A DNA stretch of 64,000 bases, taken from contig NZ_JACEMT010000049.1 in the NCBI RefSeq assembly GCF_013868415.1, forward strand, positions 124,001-188,000. The letters run 5' to 3'. Made by a program: the position numbers and the translations under genes. The notes below the pieces were generated by a model, which did no database searches, had not been told where the DNA came from, and saw only the letters and a list, made by a program, of their open reading frames with translations. Below are positions 10,017-18,900 of the stretch, one piece after another; within the stretch, counting starts at the first letter, position 1, and each line of letters opens with the position of its first letter. The DNA is from Marinobacterium marinum (lineage in GTDB: Bacteria > Pseudomonadota > Gammaproteobacteria > Pseudomonadales > Balneatricaceae).

Positions 10017-10037
10017 TGATTATCAAAATCATTCTCA
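10017..10037 (-). promoter_or_regulatory. Fur box upstream of the di-heme peroxidase gene
   Basis: Read on the minus strand this 21-bp site (TGAGAATGATT at its 5' end, TGATAATCA at its 3' end) matches 16 of 21 positions of the palindromic Fur consensus (TGATAATGAT-A-ATCATTATCA). It is 13 bp before the ATG, where Fur-Fe2+ would block transcription or initiation. Confidence 0.6.
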
Positions 10038-10158
10038 TTAGTGATGCTAATGGTACCATGCTGGCTATCGATACGCATTGATAAGATGTTGGCGGTTTGA
10101 TCCGTCACACGGCTGCGTTAAGGTGTGGCCTTTTCATAAGTACAGCCGGAGACCGTTA

Positions 10159-11463
10159 ATGCGTGCTGCAACCGCACACAACCGTGAACAGCAAGTGATT
10201 GAGGCGTTGGAAGGATTCAATGCTGGCCTGAATGAAGTCGATAAGCGCCAGAAGTACGAGCGCATGGCAGAGTCGGCGTTCAGTTTTTTCCGTGGCAGCA
10301 ATCATCTTTATTGGCAGGACCTGTACCGGGATTGGCATTTCTCTTTGTTCGGCGGTACGACCGAAACGCAGACCTGGCTGCAGGGAGACGCCCATCTGCA
10401 CAACTTTGGCGCGTATGGCAGTCACGATGATTGTGTGCGCTTTGGGCTGGATGATTTTGATGACGGCATTGTAGGGGATTATCAATATGACCTCTGGCGT
10501 TTGCTGGTCAGTCTGGTGCTAGCTCTGCGAGAAAACGGTGCGTTCAAGCCGGCGGTGCAACCTGAAGTTTTGAAAACGCTGATCGACAGTTATTTACAGA
10601 CGTTGCAGCAGGATGTGGCAGAGGCCTCAGACTGGGTCGCCACTGCGCAAACGACGGATGGGCGGCTGCAGGCATTCTTGATTCGGGTCGCGGAAAAGAA
10701 AGGGCGCAAGCGCATGCTGCAGAAGTGGACTTGCCTTGACGCAGGTGAGCCGCGCCGTTTTATTACCGACCATCCCAAGCTGGCACCATTGTCGGAGTCT
10801 GAGAGAACGGCCCTGAGTCAGGCGCTGATCGAGTATCAGGCAACCCTGGGGGATCAGGTACCGGGACACAGTCATCAGCATTTCAAGGTGAAGGATCTGG
10901 CGCGGCGCTTGAACGCAGGGACTGGGTCGCTGGGCAGTGATCGGTTTTATGCTCTGGTGGAAGGGCAGGGGGAAGCCGATCATGATGATGTGATCCTTGA
11001 CATCAAGGCGCAGCAGCCTCCGGCCGCCTGGCGGGTGATGAGTGCCACCGAGCGGGCCGAGTACGAGCAGATGTTTTGCCATGAAGGCGAGCGTCATGCG
11101 CTGGCATTTCAGGCAATGGCGCGTCACCCGGACCCTTATGTAGGCTGGTTGCAGCTGGGGGAGCAGGTGTTTTCGGTGCGGGAACGTTCACCGTTCAAGG
11201 CGGACTACCCCGTTGATAAGCTGCATAAGCCCAAGCACTGGCACCATCAGGCTGAAATATGGGGGCGCATCCTGGCAGCATCCCACCTGCGCGGGGCCGC
11301 TGCCCTGGGTGAACAAGGTGCTGAGGTGTTTGCGAATGCGGTTTTGCAGCTCAGCCTGCCACGGCGTGAGGCCTTTACCGCGCTGTTGCTGAGCATGGCA
11401 CAGGCCTATGCCGATTGTGTGCAAAACGACTACGCAAGCTATTGCCGGTATCTGGGGCGCTGA
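10159..11463 (+). CDS. DUF2252 family protein
   Basis: 434 residues from ATG 10159, with CCGGAGA at a good distance; the frame upstream has no better start. The segments FFRGSNHLYWQDL, WLQGDAHLHNFG and DDFDDGIVGDYQYDLWRL are the hallmark of DUF2252 (PF10009), which has a kinase-like fold with a GDxHxxNF loop similar to aminoglycoside phosphotransferases. Function is not established. It is divergent from the di-heme peroxidase; the intergenic region carries the Fur box, so co-regulation by iron is possible but unproven. Confidence 0.85.
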   Translation: MRAATAHNREQQVIEALEGFNAGLNEVDKRQKYERMAESAFSFFRGSNHLYWQDLYRDWHFSLFGGTTETQTWLQGDAHLHNFGAYGSHDDCVRFGLDDFDDGIVGDYQYDLWRLLVSLVLALRENGAFKPAVQPEVLKTLIDSYLQTLQQDVAEASDWVATAQTTDGRLQAFLIRVAEKKGRKRMLQKWTCLDAGEPRRFITDHPKLAPLSESERTALSQALIEYQATLGDQVPGHSHQHFKVKDLARRLNAGTGSLGSDRFYALVEGQGEADHDDVILDIKAQQPPAAWRVMSATERAEYEQMFCHEGERHALAFQAMARHPDPYVGWLQLGEQVFSVRERSPFKADYPVDKLHKPKHWHHQAEIWGRILAASHLRGAAALGEQGAEVFANAVLQLSLPRREAFTALLLSMAQAYADCVQNDYASYCRYLGR

Positions 11464-11512
11464 TCCAGAGCCTGGTGTGTTTGTTCAACCGGGATGCCCT
11501 GGATACGCGCTG

Positions 11513-11532
11513 CGGGAGCTTCTTGGCTCCCG
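11513..11532. terminator. Possible hairpin between convergent genes
   Basis: A 7-bp perfect stem CGGGAGC/GCTCCCG with a 6-base loop in the gap between the DUF2252 gene and the lipoprotein gene. There is no proper T-tract, so it is a weak candidate. Confidence 0.35.
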
Positions 11533-11574
11533 TTCCCGGACGTCTGCTGTTGACTGGGTGGCAGCGCTGCAACC

Positions 11575-12120
11575 TTACTGGATGACGACCAGTTCGCGCA
11601 GTTTTTCCAGCTCCTCGATTCGCTTGCGGGTTTCATCGATAAAAGCCTGACCGGCGGCGAAGCGGGCAACTTCGCCATCCTTGTCATTCAGAAAGGCGCG
11701 GGTCATTGCTTCGGCGCGCTGATCCAGCCAGAGGTTCTGCTTTTCTACCTCGCGACGCTGGGCTGCTTCCGGCAGGTAGTCCAGCGTATCCTTAAACAGC
11801 AGATACAGTTGTGTATCCCACAGGTAGGCAATACTGGACAGGGTATGGTTCTTGGCTTTCTGGGTTTCTTCCAGCGCCATTTGTGCTTCCAGTTGGGCGA
11901 TTGGCTGGTCCAGTTTGGGTTCCCAGTTCAGGTCGGCACTGGCCGGCAGGGTAGCCTTGGTCAGGCGTGCCTGGGGTCGGCTTTCGGGAGCTGCCGAAAC
12001 GGCAACCTCGGGCTCGGCCTTGGGAGCGGAGTCGCCAAAAGGCAGCGACAGTGTTTGGCACCCGGCCAGAGTGAGGCTGAACATGAGGCAGGCAGCAGCT
12101 GATCCCTGTCGTACAGTCAT
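11575..12120 (-). CDS. Hypothetical lipoprotein
   Basis: 181 residues. A signal peptide with lipobox LTLAGC gives a lipid-anchored protein. A low-complexity Ala/Pro/Glu linker follows (about residues 25-60), then an all-helical domain rich in Glu, Gln, Arg and Lys (LEAQMALEETQKAKNH..., ARFAAGQAFIDETRKRIEELEKLREL). No family is recognised. The shape suits a small periplasmic helical or coiled-coil protein. It is divergent from the GDT1 transporter and its riboswitch. Confidence 0.7.
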   Translation of the reverse strand: MTVRQGSAAACLMFSLTLAGCQTLSLPFGDSAPKAEPEVAVSAAPESRPQARLTKATLPASADLNWEPKLDQPIAQLEAQMALEETQKAKNHTLSSIAYLWDTQLYLLFKDTLDYLPEAAQRREVEKQNLWLDQRAEAMTRAFLNDKDGEVARFAAGQAFIDETRKRIEELEKLRELVVIQ

Positions 12121-12235
12121 TGGTAATCCTTAAATCGAGAAAGTGGCTGGCCTGCCATTTTACCCGAGCCAGAGCTGCAGGCCAGCGCTTAGGGCTATTT
12201 GCCAGCAGGATTTTGAGCTGCTAGTATCGCGCCTG

Positions 12236-12362
12236 CTCTTGGGGGAGTAATCTTCTGTCCGACGATCAGTCGGCGGAGTGTCTGTCAACATAATTGAGCC
12301 TCATGCTCATGGCAGTCACGTCCTGCTACCGGGATTGATGAGACCTGAGACATGACGCGCTG
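12236..12362 (+). ncRNA. yybP-ykoY (Mn2+) riboswitch
   Basis: The 302-bp gap before the GDT1/UPF0016 gene holds the conserved pieces of this riboswitch in order: GGGGGAGTAATC near 12241, TCAACATAATTGAG near 12284, and GATGAGACCTGAGA near 12337. The family is known to sense Mn2+ and often precedes UPF0016/MneA-type exporters, which is the arrangement here. Boundaries are approximate. Confidence 0.85.
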
Positions 12363-12422
12363 ACCTGGTGGGCCGGTGTGTTATGTCTTATGGAATCAAT
12401 AAGCCCACCCGGATCTGTTTCA

Positions 12423-12980
12423 ATGGACGCATTCCTGTCTTCAACCCTTGCGGTTGCCATCGCCGAGATTGGCGATAAAACTCAACTTCTGACGCTGTTT
12501 CTGGCTGCTCGTTTTACTCAGCGCAATGCCATCATTCTGGGTATCCTGGTTGCCACGTTGCTGAATCATGCCTTGTCGGCCTGGTTTGGAGCCTGGCTGG
12601 TGCAGTGGATACCGGAAAACTGGGCGCCCTGGATTATCGGACTCAGCTTTATTGCCGTTGGCTTGTGGGTATTGATTCCGGATAAGGACGATGATGATGA
12701 AACCGGTGTTTTGCAATACGGTGCTTTCATCGCGACCTGCATTCTGTTTTTTATTGCCGAGATGGGAGACAAAACTCAGGTTGCAACCGTGATTCTTGCG
12801 GCCCGTTATGACAACCTGTTCTGGGTTATCATGGGTACAACGGTCGGGATGATGCTGGCCAATGTGCCGGTTGCCTATGCCGGTAATTGGTTGATGCAGA
12901 AGATTCCGCTGGATTTGGCTCGGTGGTCGGCTTGCATTCTGTTTGTCGGCCTGGGTGTACTGTCCATTGTTGCGATTTGA
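12423..12980 (+). CDS. TMEM165/GDT1 (UPF0016) family cation transporter, probable Mn2+ exporter
   Basis: 185 residues from ATG 12423. The two inverted-repeat signature motifs are intact: AEIGDKTQ in the first half and AEMGDKTQ in the second, each within a hydrophobic helix and giving about six helices in all. The acidic residues form the cation pathway in this family. A yybP-ykoY riboswitch in the leader supports manganese export, as for MneA. Located in the inner membrane. The loop DKDDDDE between halves is acidic. Confidence 0.92.
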   Translation: MDAFLSSTLAVAIAEIGDKTQLLTLFLAARFTQRNAIILGILVATLLNHALSAWFGAWLVQWIPENWAPWIIGLSFIAVGLWVLIPDKDDDDETGVLQYGAFIATCILFFIAEMGDKTQVATVILAARYDNLFWVIMGTTVGMMLANVPVAYAGNWLMQKIPLDLARWSACILFVGLGVLSIVAI

Positions 12981-13065
12981 TGGTGTGCATCCATTCATAC
13001 AACGCTCAGTTATGACGTTTATACTGCTGATCATCAACTGAGTGCCTGATATAGGAGTATATAAA

Positions 13066-13488
13066 ATGAAAATGTTTACAGTATTGGGATCAGCTGTGCT
13101 GGCATCTTCAGTGTTGTTGGTTGGATGTGGCGATGAGCAGAAAGCGGCCGAGAAACAGCCGGAAGCTCCCGTCGTCGAGCAGGAGGCGGTTGCGCCATCT
13201 GCCATGGATACGTTGAAAAAAGAAGCGGGTGAAACCCTGGATGCTGCAGGTGAAGTCGTTAAGGAAGCGGACGCAGACGCACGTGAAATGGCGGGTGAAA
13301 TGAGCGAAAAGGCTTCTGAGATGGGTGAAAAACTCAAGGAAGATGCCGCACAGGCTTATGACCAGGCTGAGCAGGATGTACGTGATCTGGGTGAAAAGGC
13401 AGCGGATAAGGCGGCTGACCTGGAGCAGCAGGCACGCGAAAAAATCGATTCCATGCAGAAGGATGACGAAGCGGAAAACACACTGTAA
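13066..13488 (+). CDS. Alanine/glutamate-rich amphipathic-helix lipoprotein
   Basis: 140 residues from ATG 13066, eight bases after GGAG. The signal peptide ends in lipobox LLVGC. The mature part is a long, highly charged helix with repeating EKASEMGEKLKEDAA / EKAADKAADLEQQA units of about 11 residues, like LEA, YtxH or apolipoprotein-type repeats. There are no catalytic residues. It may be a stress-related envelope protein; no named family is assigned. It is followed by a strong terminator. Confidence 0.75.
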   Translation: MKMFTVLGSAVLASSVLLVGCGDEQKAAEKQPEAPVVEQEAVAPSAMDTLKKEAGETLDAAGEVVKEADADAREMAGEMSEKASEMGEKLKEDAAQAYDQAEQDVRDLGEKAADKAADLEQQAREKIDSMQKDDEAENTL

Positions 13489-13513
13489 TTTCCCTTCTCC
13501 GGATAGTCTCTGT

Positions 13514-13539
13514 AACGCGGCCTTCGGGTCGCGTTTTTT
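13514..13539 (+). terminator. UUCG-loop terminator
   Basis: Stem AACGCGGCC / GGTCGCGTT (one G-T pair) closed by the stable TTCG tetraloop and running into six T residues. It ends the helical lipoprotein gene. Confidence 0.85.
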
Positions 13540-13636
13540 GTCATCAGTCCTTCACCTTTATGTGCTAGTTTTCGCCTCGGTGTCGCTTTATTAATACAAA
13601 GTGATTTTTTTGACCAGAGGTGAACAGGATGTCTGC

Positions 13637-15958
13637 TTGAGCCCCCCCTTGGAACGTGATCCGGTATCGATGACGCCCCCGCAATGGGGTGTGGCGTTGT
13701 TTGCCTTGTTGGTACTGGGTGCGGTATGGCTGTTTATGGCATACCAACTGAAGGATAACCGTGAACAGGTCGAAGCCCGCCAGACGGCGACGCTGGCAAA
13801 CTTGTCTTTTATTGTTGCCGAAAATCTGGGGCAGCTGCTGGACCGTGCCAGGACCCTGCGCATGCTGGTATGCGATGTCCGGGAAGGGCATATCAGTGGT
13901 GGCGATGCCGGTATTGCGGCTCTGATTCTGTCTGATCCGGTTTTTACCCGCCTCAGTTTATATGATGCTCGGGGGGCGTTGAATTACAGCTCCTCTGCAG
14001 GCGCGCCGGAACAGCTGGATGCGGCATGGCGTGTCGCACCTGATCAGGATACGGCTGATATCCGGGTGTTGCCGTCAGCGGCCTGGCAACAACAGGATTC
14101 CCTGCCCCTGTTATTGCCGGATCAGTCTGGAGGGGAGAGCAGCTTTCTCCTGCTTGAGCTGGATCTGGGTTATTTCCTCAAACTGTATCAAAAGCTGGAT
14201 TTTGGTGCTCAAGCCAGTATCCAGTTGTTGTCTGCCTCTGGCCAGACCCTGGCACAGGTGGATGCCGGAGGGTTGGTGGTGGAGGGCGGGGATTTGGACA
14301 ACAGCCTGATTACAAACTCCCGGCTGCAGTCGGGCCGGTTCATAAATCGGGGCGAGGCGGGCGGCGCAACGCTGGTCGGTTATTTTCAGCGTCTTGAATC
14401 CTTTCCGTTTGCAGTGGTTATCCGCCAATTGGAAAGCGACCTTTTGGCTCACCATCAGGCGCAGCGCTCCCGCTATATCCTGACGGTTTTGCTGCTCAGT
14501 GGGGTCGTTTTGGCCGGGGTAGCCTGGCTGCTGAGAACGATGCATGGGCGAGATGCTCACCTGTGGGCACTGGAGCGTTCCGAGCAGCGCAATCTGGCAT
14601 TGTTGGAGCGTTTGCAGAAAGAACATCGACAAACGCTGGAAGCAGCGTCACGTGATGCCTTGACCGGTTTGTACAACCGGCGGCTGTTTATGGAGCTGGC
14701 GTACTCTCATTTGTTGGGGGCCAAGCGGCAAGGGCGTTTTGCTGCAGTTCTGTTTATTGATCTGGACCGGTTCAAGGCGATTAACGATAGCCTCGGTCAC
14801 AAGGTGGGCGATCTGTTGCTGCAGGCGGTTGCCGGGCGTTTGAATAGCTGCTTGCGCGAAAGTGATATCGTCAGTCGTTTTGGCGGCGACGAATTTGTGG
14901 TGATGCTGACCGGTGTTAAACGCCGAGATGACATTGCGCCTCGAGTGCAGCAGCTGGTAGATATCCTGGCCGCGCCTTATGCCGAACTGGAAGGGTCGGG
15001 TCTATCGACAAGCCCCAGTATCGGTATTGCGTTGTCGCCTCAGGATGGCATGGATATCGAAACACTGGTCAAGCATGCCGATATGGCGATGTATACGGCC
15101 AAGCGTGGGGGGCGAGGGCGGTATGCCCTTTTCGATACGGCGCCGAGTGCGCGAGACCTGAATACGGTTGGATTGGCAGAACAGCTGCCGAGTGCGATCA
15201 CCCGGCAGCTGGAGATTCATTTGCAGCCTCGCCTGCTGTTGCCGGATTACCGGCTGGCGGGGTTTGAAGCGCTGGTTCGATGGGAACACCCTGACTTTGG
15301 TTTGTTGCCGCCGGCGCAGCTGCTGCCGTTGGCGGAAGCACAGGGGTTGATGGCGGAGGTGACGTGTCAGGTGATTCGCAAGGTGTGCGAACAATGGCAG
15401 CTGTGGCGGCAGGAAGGTACGACGGTTGTGCCGGTCGCGGTCAATCTCGGTCTGTCGCAGTTGCAGGATGCGGATTTGCCACAACGGATCATCGGTCTTC
15501 TGGATGACTACGGTGTTGAGTATGCCTGGCTGGAGTTGGATGTGAACGAGGCCGACCTGAAACAGTTGCAGCCGGAACAGCTGGATCAGCTACGAGCACT
15601 GCGCCAGCTGGGTATTGGTCTGAATATCGATGATTTCGGCAGCTGCGGTCTGAGTCCCGAGCAGCTGCGCCGACTGCCGTTCAATCGTATCAAGCTGGCG
15701 CAGTCGTTTATTCGTGATATTTACAACAGCTATGACGATAATGTGCTGTTGTCAGCTACGATTTCACTGGCTCAGCGGCTGGGCCTCAAGGTAACAGCCA
15801 AGTGCCTGGAAACCCCGGATCAGTTGGTTTACTTGAAGCTGGCGGGGTGTGATGAGGTGCAGGGCCACTTGCTCAGTCGGGCATTGAGTGCCAGTGAAGT
15901 GCGCACGTATCGGCGTCAGACCGAACCGGTATCCGGTGTATCCGGCGGAATGCTGTAG
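13637..15958 (+). CDS. Membrane GGDEF-EAL protein with a degenerate EAL domain
   Basis: About 773 residues. Two transmembrane helices (just after the start, and about residues 285-305) flank a periplasmic sensor domain. GGDEF is intact at residues 416-420 with an RxxD inhibitory site (RESD) five residues upstream, so c-di-GMP synthesis is expected. The EAL domain keeps E544 (FEALVRW) and DDFG, but the usual AEGVE is AKCLE and the KID motif is KLAQ, so two metal/catalytic positions are lost. The start is uncertain: TTG 13637 has AGGA seven bases upstream; GTG 13601 and ATG 13670 are alternatives. The 3' end overlaps the convergent giant kinase gene by 43 bp. Confidence 0.85.
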   Translation: MSPPLERDPVSMTPPQWGVALFALLVLGAVWLFMAYQLKDNREQVEARQTATLANLSFIVAENLGQLLDRARTLRMLVCDVREGHISGGDAGIAALILSDPVFTRLSLYDARGALNYSSSAGAPEQLDAAWRVAPDQDTADIRVLPSAAWQQQDSLPLLLPDQSGGESSFLLLELDLGYFLKLYQKLDFGAQASIQLLSASGQTLAQVDAGGLVVEGGDLDNSLITNSRLQSGRFINRGEAGGATLVGYFQRLESFPFAVVIRQLESDLLAHHQAQRSRYILTVLLLSGVVLAGVAWLLRTMHGRDAHLWALERSEQRNLALLERLQKEHRQTLEAASRDALTGLYNRRLFMELAYSHLLGAKRQGRFAAVLFIDLDRFKAINDSLGHKVGDLLLQAVAGRLNSCLRESDIVSRFGGDEFVVMLTGVKRRDDIAPRVQQLVDILAAPYAELEGSGLSTSPSIGIALSPQDGMDIETLVKHADMAMYTAKRGGRGRYALFDTAPSARDLNTVGLAEQLPSAITRQLEIHLQPRLLLPDYRLAGFEALVRWEHPDFGLLPPAQLLPLAEAQGLMAEVTCQVIRKVCEQWQLWRQEGTTVVPVAVNLGLSQLQDADLPQRIIGLLDDYGVEYAWLELDVNEADLKQLQPEQLDQLRALRQLGIGLNIDDFGSCGLSPEQLRRLPFNRIKLAQSFIRDIYNSYDDNVLLSATISLAQRLGLKVTAKCLETPDQLVYLKLAGCDEVQGHLLSRALSASEVRTYRRQTEPVSGVSGGML

Positions 15959-18900
15959 TGCGTCCACAAGGTGGTGAGGCTGTACTGACACAACTGCTGC
16001 AATTCGTTCAGATCTGTGGGTGAGGCCGTGACGCGCTCCAGTTGGCGGCTCAGGGCGGAGGCCTGACTCAAGCCGAAATTGCCCAGTGTTCCAGCCAGCT
16101 TGTGCAGCAGTGCCGACTGTTCGGGCGGTTTGGCCCGAGACAGTTGCTGCAGCAGTTCCTGGCACTGGGATCGCATCTGCAGGCAGAGCTGGTTGAAGCG
16201 GGTGCGACCCAACATTTTCAGATGCTGATCGAGGAGGCTGTGGTCGAGCGGCAAGGAGTGTGGCTCAGGCTGTTGCTTCGCATCAATTGTATGGCAGGCG
16301 GGCAGCAGCAGTCGGTTCAGCTCATCGAACTGCAGTGGTTTGCTGACCACAGCATCCATGCCGGCCTGCTGATAACGGCGTACCTCGGTGGGTGTCACTG
16401 ATGCGGTCAGCGCAATAATTCGGATGCCGGCGCGGGCAGGGTCGGGATGCTGTCGCAGACGGCGTGTAGTCTCTATCCCATCCATATCCGGCAAATGAAT
16501 ATCCATCAGCACAAGGTCGTAATGATGGTCGTTATGCATCGACAGTGCGGTGTAGCCGTCGTCGGCGATGCTGACGCTGTGTCCCTCGGCCTCCAGCAGC
16601 CCCCGTGTTACCTGCTGATTGATCGGAGTATCTTCCACCAGCAAGATGTCCAGACAAGACTTGGCAGGGGCGGGCGGGGCATCAGGCAGTCCGGGCGCGC
16701 GGGGGGCGTCTGTGGCCTGGAGATACTCAAGCTCTACCCAGAAGCGGCTGCCGCTGTCGGGCTGACTGTCAAAGCCGATGCTTCCGCCCTGCAGTTCTGC
16801 CAATCGTTTACAAATGGACAGGCCCAGGCCCGTGCCGCCGAAGCGGCGGGTGATGGAGCTGTCGGCCTGACTGAAGTGCATGAAGATGCGTGAATGTGCC
16901 GCCGGGGGGATACCAATGCCGCTGTCTTCCACGGCAAACTGCAGGCGACAGTGTGCCGCGTTATGAGCGGGCAGCGGTCGTACCTTGATCAGAACATAAC
17001 CGGATTGGGTGAATTTCAGTGCATTGGTGCAGAAATTCAAGAGGATCTGGTTCAGTGCACGCGGGTCGCCAAGAAGTCTGTCGGGCAGGTCAGGGTCCAG
17101 GCGCATGATCAGCTCCAGGCGTTTGTCTTGGGCCATGGGGTGCAGCAGCAGGCGCAGCCGTTCCAGCAGTTCGTGCAGGCTGAACGTCACCTGCTCCAGC
17201 TCCATTTGTCCCGCTTCAATCTTGGTGAAGTCGAGGATATCGTTCAGGATGCTCAGCAGTGATTGACCGGAGCGGTAAATGGAATCCACCTGCTGCTGTT
17301 GTTCGGGGCTGAGCGTTGAGCGCATCAATAGCTGCGCCATGCCGAGAATGCCGTTCATAGGGGTGCGGATTTCATGACTCATGGTCGCCAGAAAATGGCT
17401 TTTGGCTTCACTGGCCGCTTCGGCCTTTTCCCGTGCCAGTTCGGCCTGCTCCTTGGCCTTGCGTTCACTGATATCGGTCAGTGAGCCTTCGTAGTACCTC
17501 AGGTTTTGCTGCTCGTCGGTAATACGGTGGGCCGAGATGGAGATAAAGGCTTCACTGCCATTGCTGCGCCGCCAGCGGGTTTCAAAGTTCAGGACCCGCT
17601 CGTCACGGTTGAGCCGGGCGAGAAACTGGCGGCACTCCTGGCGGTCAATGAAACAGTCCCGACTGACATAGGTTACGGTACTCAAGAAGGCCTCGGCGCT
17701 GGGGTAGCCGAGCAGCTTGACCAGTGCCGGGTTGGCCGACAGAAAGCGACCTCGTCGATTGATACGGAAGATGCCTTCGCTGGAGTTTTCAAACAGGGAG
17801 CGGTATTCCTGTTCGGATTGTTCAAGGCTTTGGTACAGCTTGGCGTTCTCGATGGATATGGCTGCCTGAGATGCAAGAATCTGCAGGGTTTTCAATCGGT
17901 CCGGATTGAAAATGTTGCGGCTTTCCGAGTGCTCCAGGTAGAGAATCGCGGTGAGCGCTCCATGGTAGAGAATGGGGATGGACAGCAGGGAGCGGGGCTC
18001 GTGTTGGCGGATATACGCATCTTGCTGAAAGGTCGGGTGTTCGATAGCGTTACCCAGGACCACTGCATCCTTGGTGCGGGCTACGTAATGGACGATGCTC
18101 AGCGGCAACAGGGCACCGCTCTGTTCCAGGGGCTGAGAGTGAAACAGGCGCGGAGTCTGGTTCAGACAGATTTCCGCTTCCAGAAACAGTCCCTTGTGAC
18201 GGCGCAAGACCAGGATGGCCCGTTGGGCACCTGCATTCTGCAGGGCCAGTTGCATCAACCGCTGCAGCAGTCGTTCCAGTACAATTTCATCCGAAATTGC
18301 TTGGGAAGCGTGGATTACCGAGTTGATGTCGATGGCCTGGTTATCCAGCATTGGCCTGACGGTCGAAGGGGACGAAGGGCGAGGGTCATCCAGGTACCGT
18401 AAGGGGCGCTCCAGCGTGAAGGGGTAGCAGGTCTGCATCTGTTCGAGCTTGGCGCGACCGCCCCAGTCTGCGTAGCGTTCATAAGCGTCCTGCAGATAGG
18501 TGCGGGCGATGCTGGGTTTGCCCCAGGCCAGATAAAACTGCCCGGCCAGCTCGGTAGCCATGGCCTCGGCCAGCACGAATCCCTGCAGGCGAGCCTGCTC
18601 GATCGCCTGTTCGTACAGGTCCATGGCCTTGGTGTGACGATTCTGGCTGCGATAGATTTCGGCTTCCAGCAGGTCGGCATAGTGACGCTGGTTTTCCGGT
18701 GAAAAGCGTGCCAGCTTGCGCAGGTAGCGCAATGTTTGCCGAACCTTTTTCAACCGGCCGGGCTGCTGCAGAATGCTGGTTTCGGGCAGCAGGGCAAGGA
18801 TGCTCAGCGCGTTGATCAGCAGTAGCCAGGAAACCGTCAATGTGCCACTGATCGAGGCGCGCAGTTCCAGGCCGGCTTCGCTGTGGCGGTAGGCGCTGGT

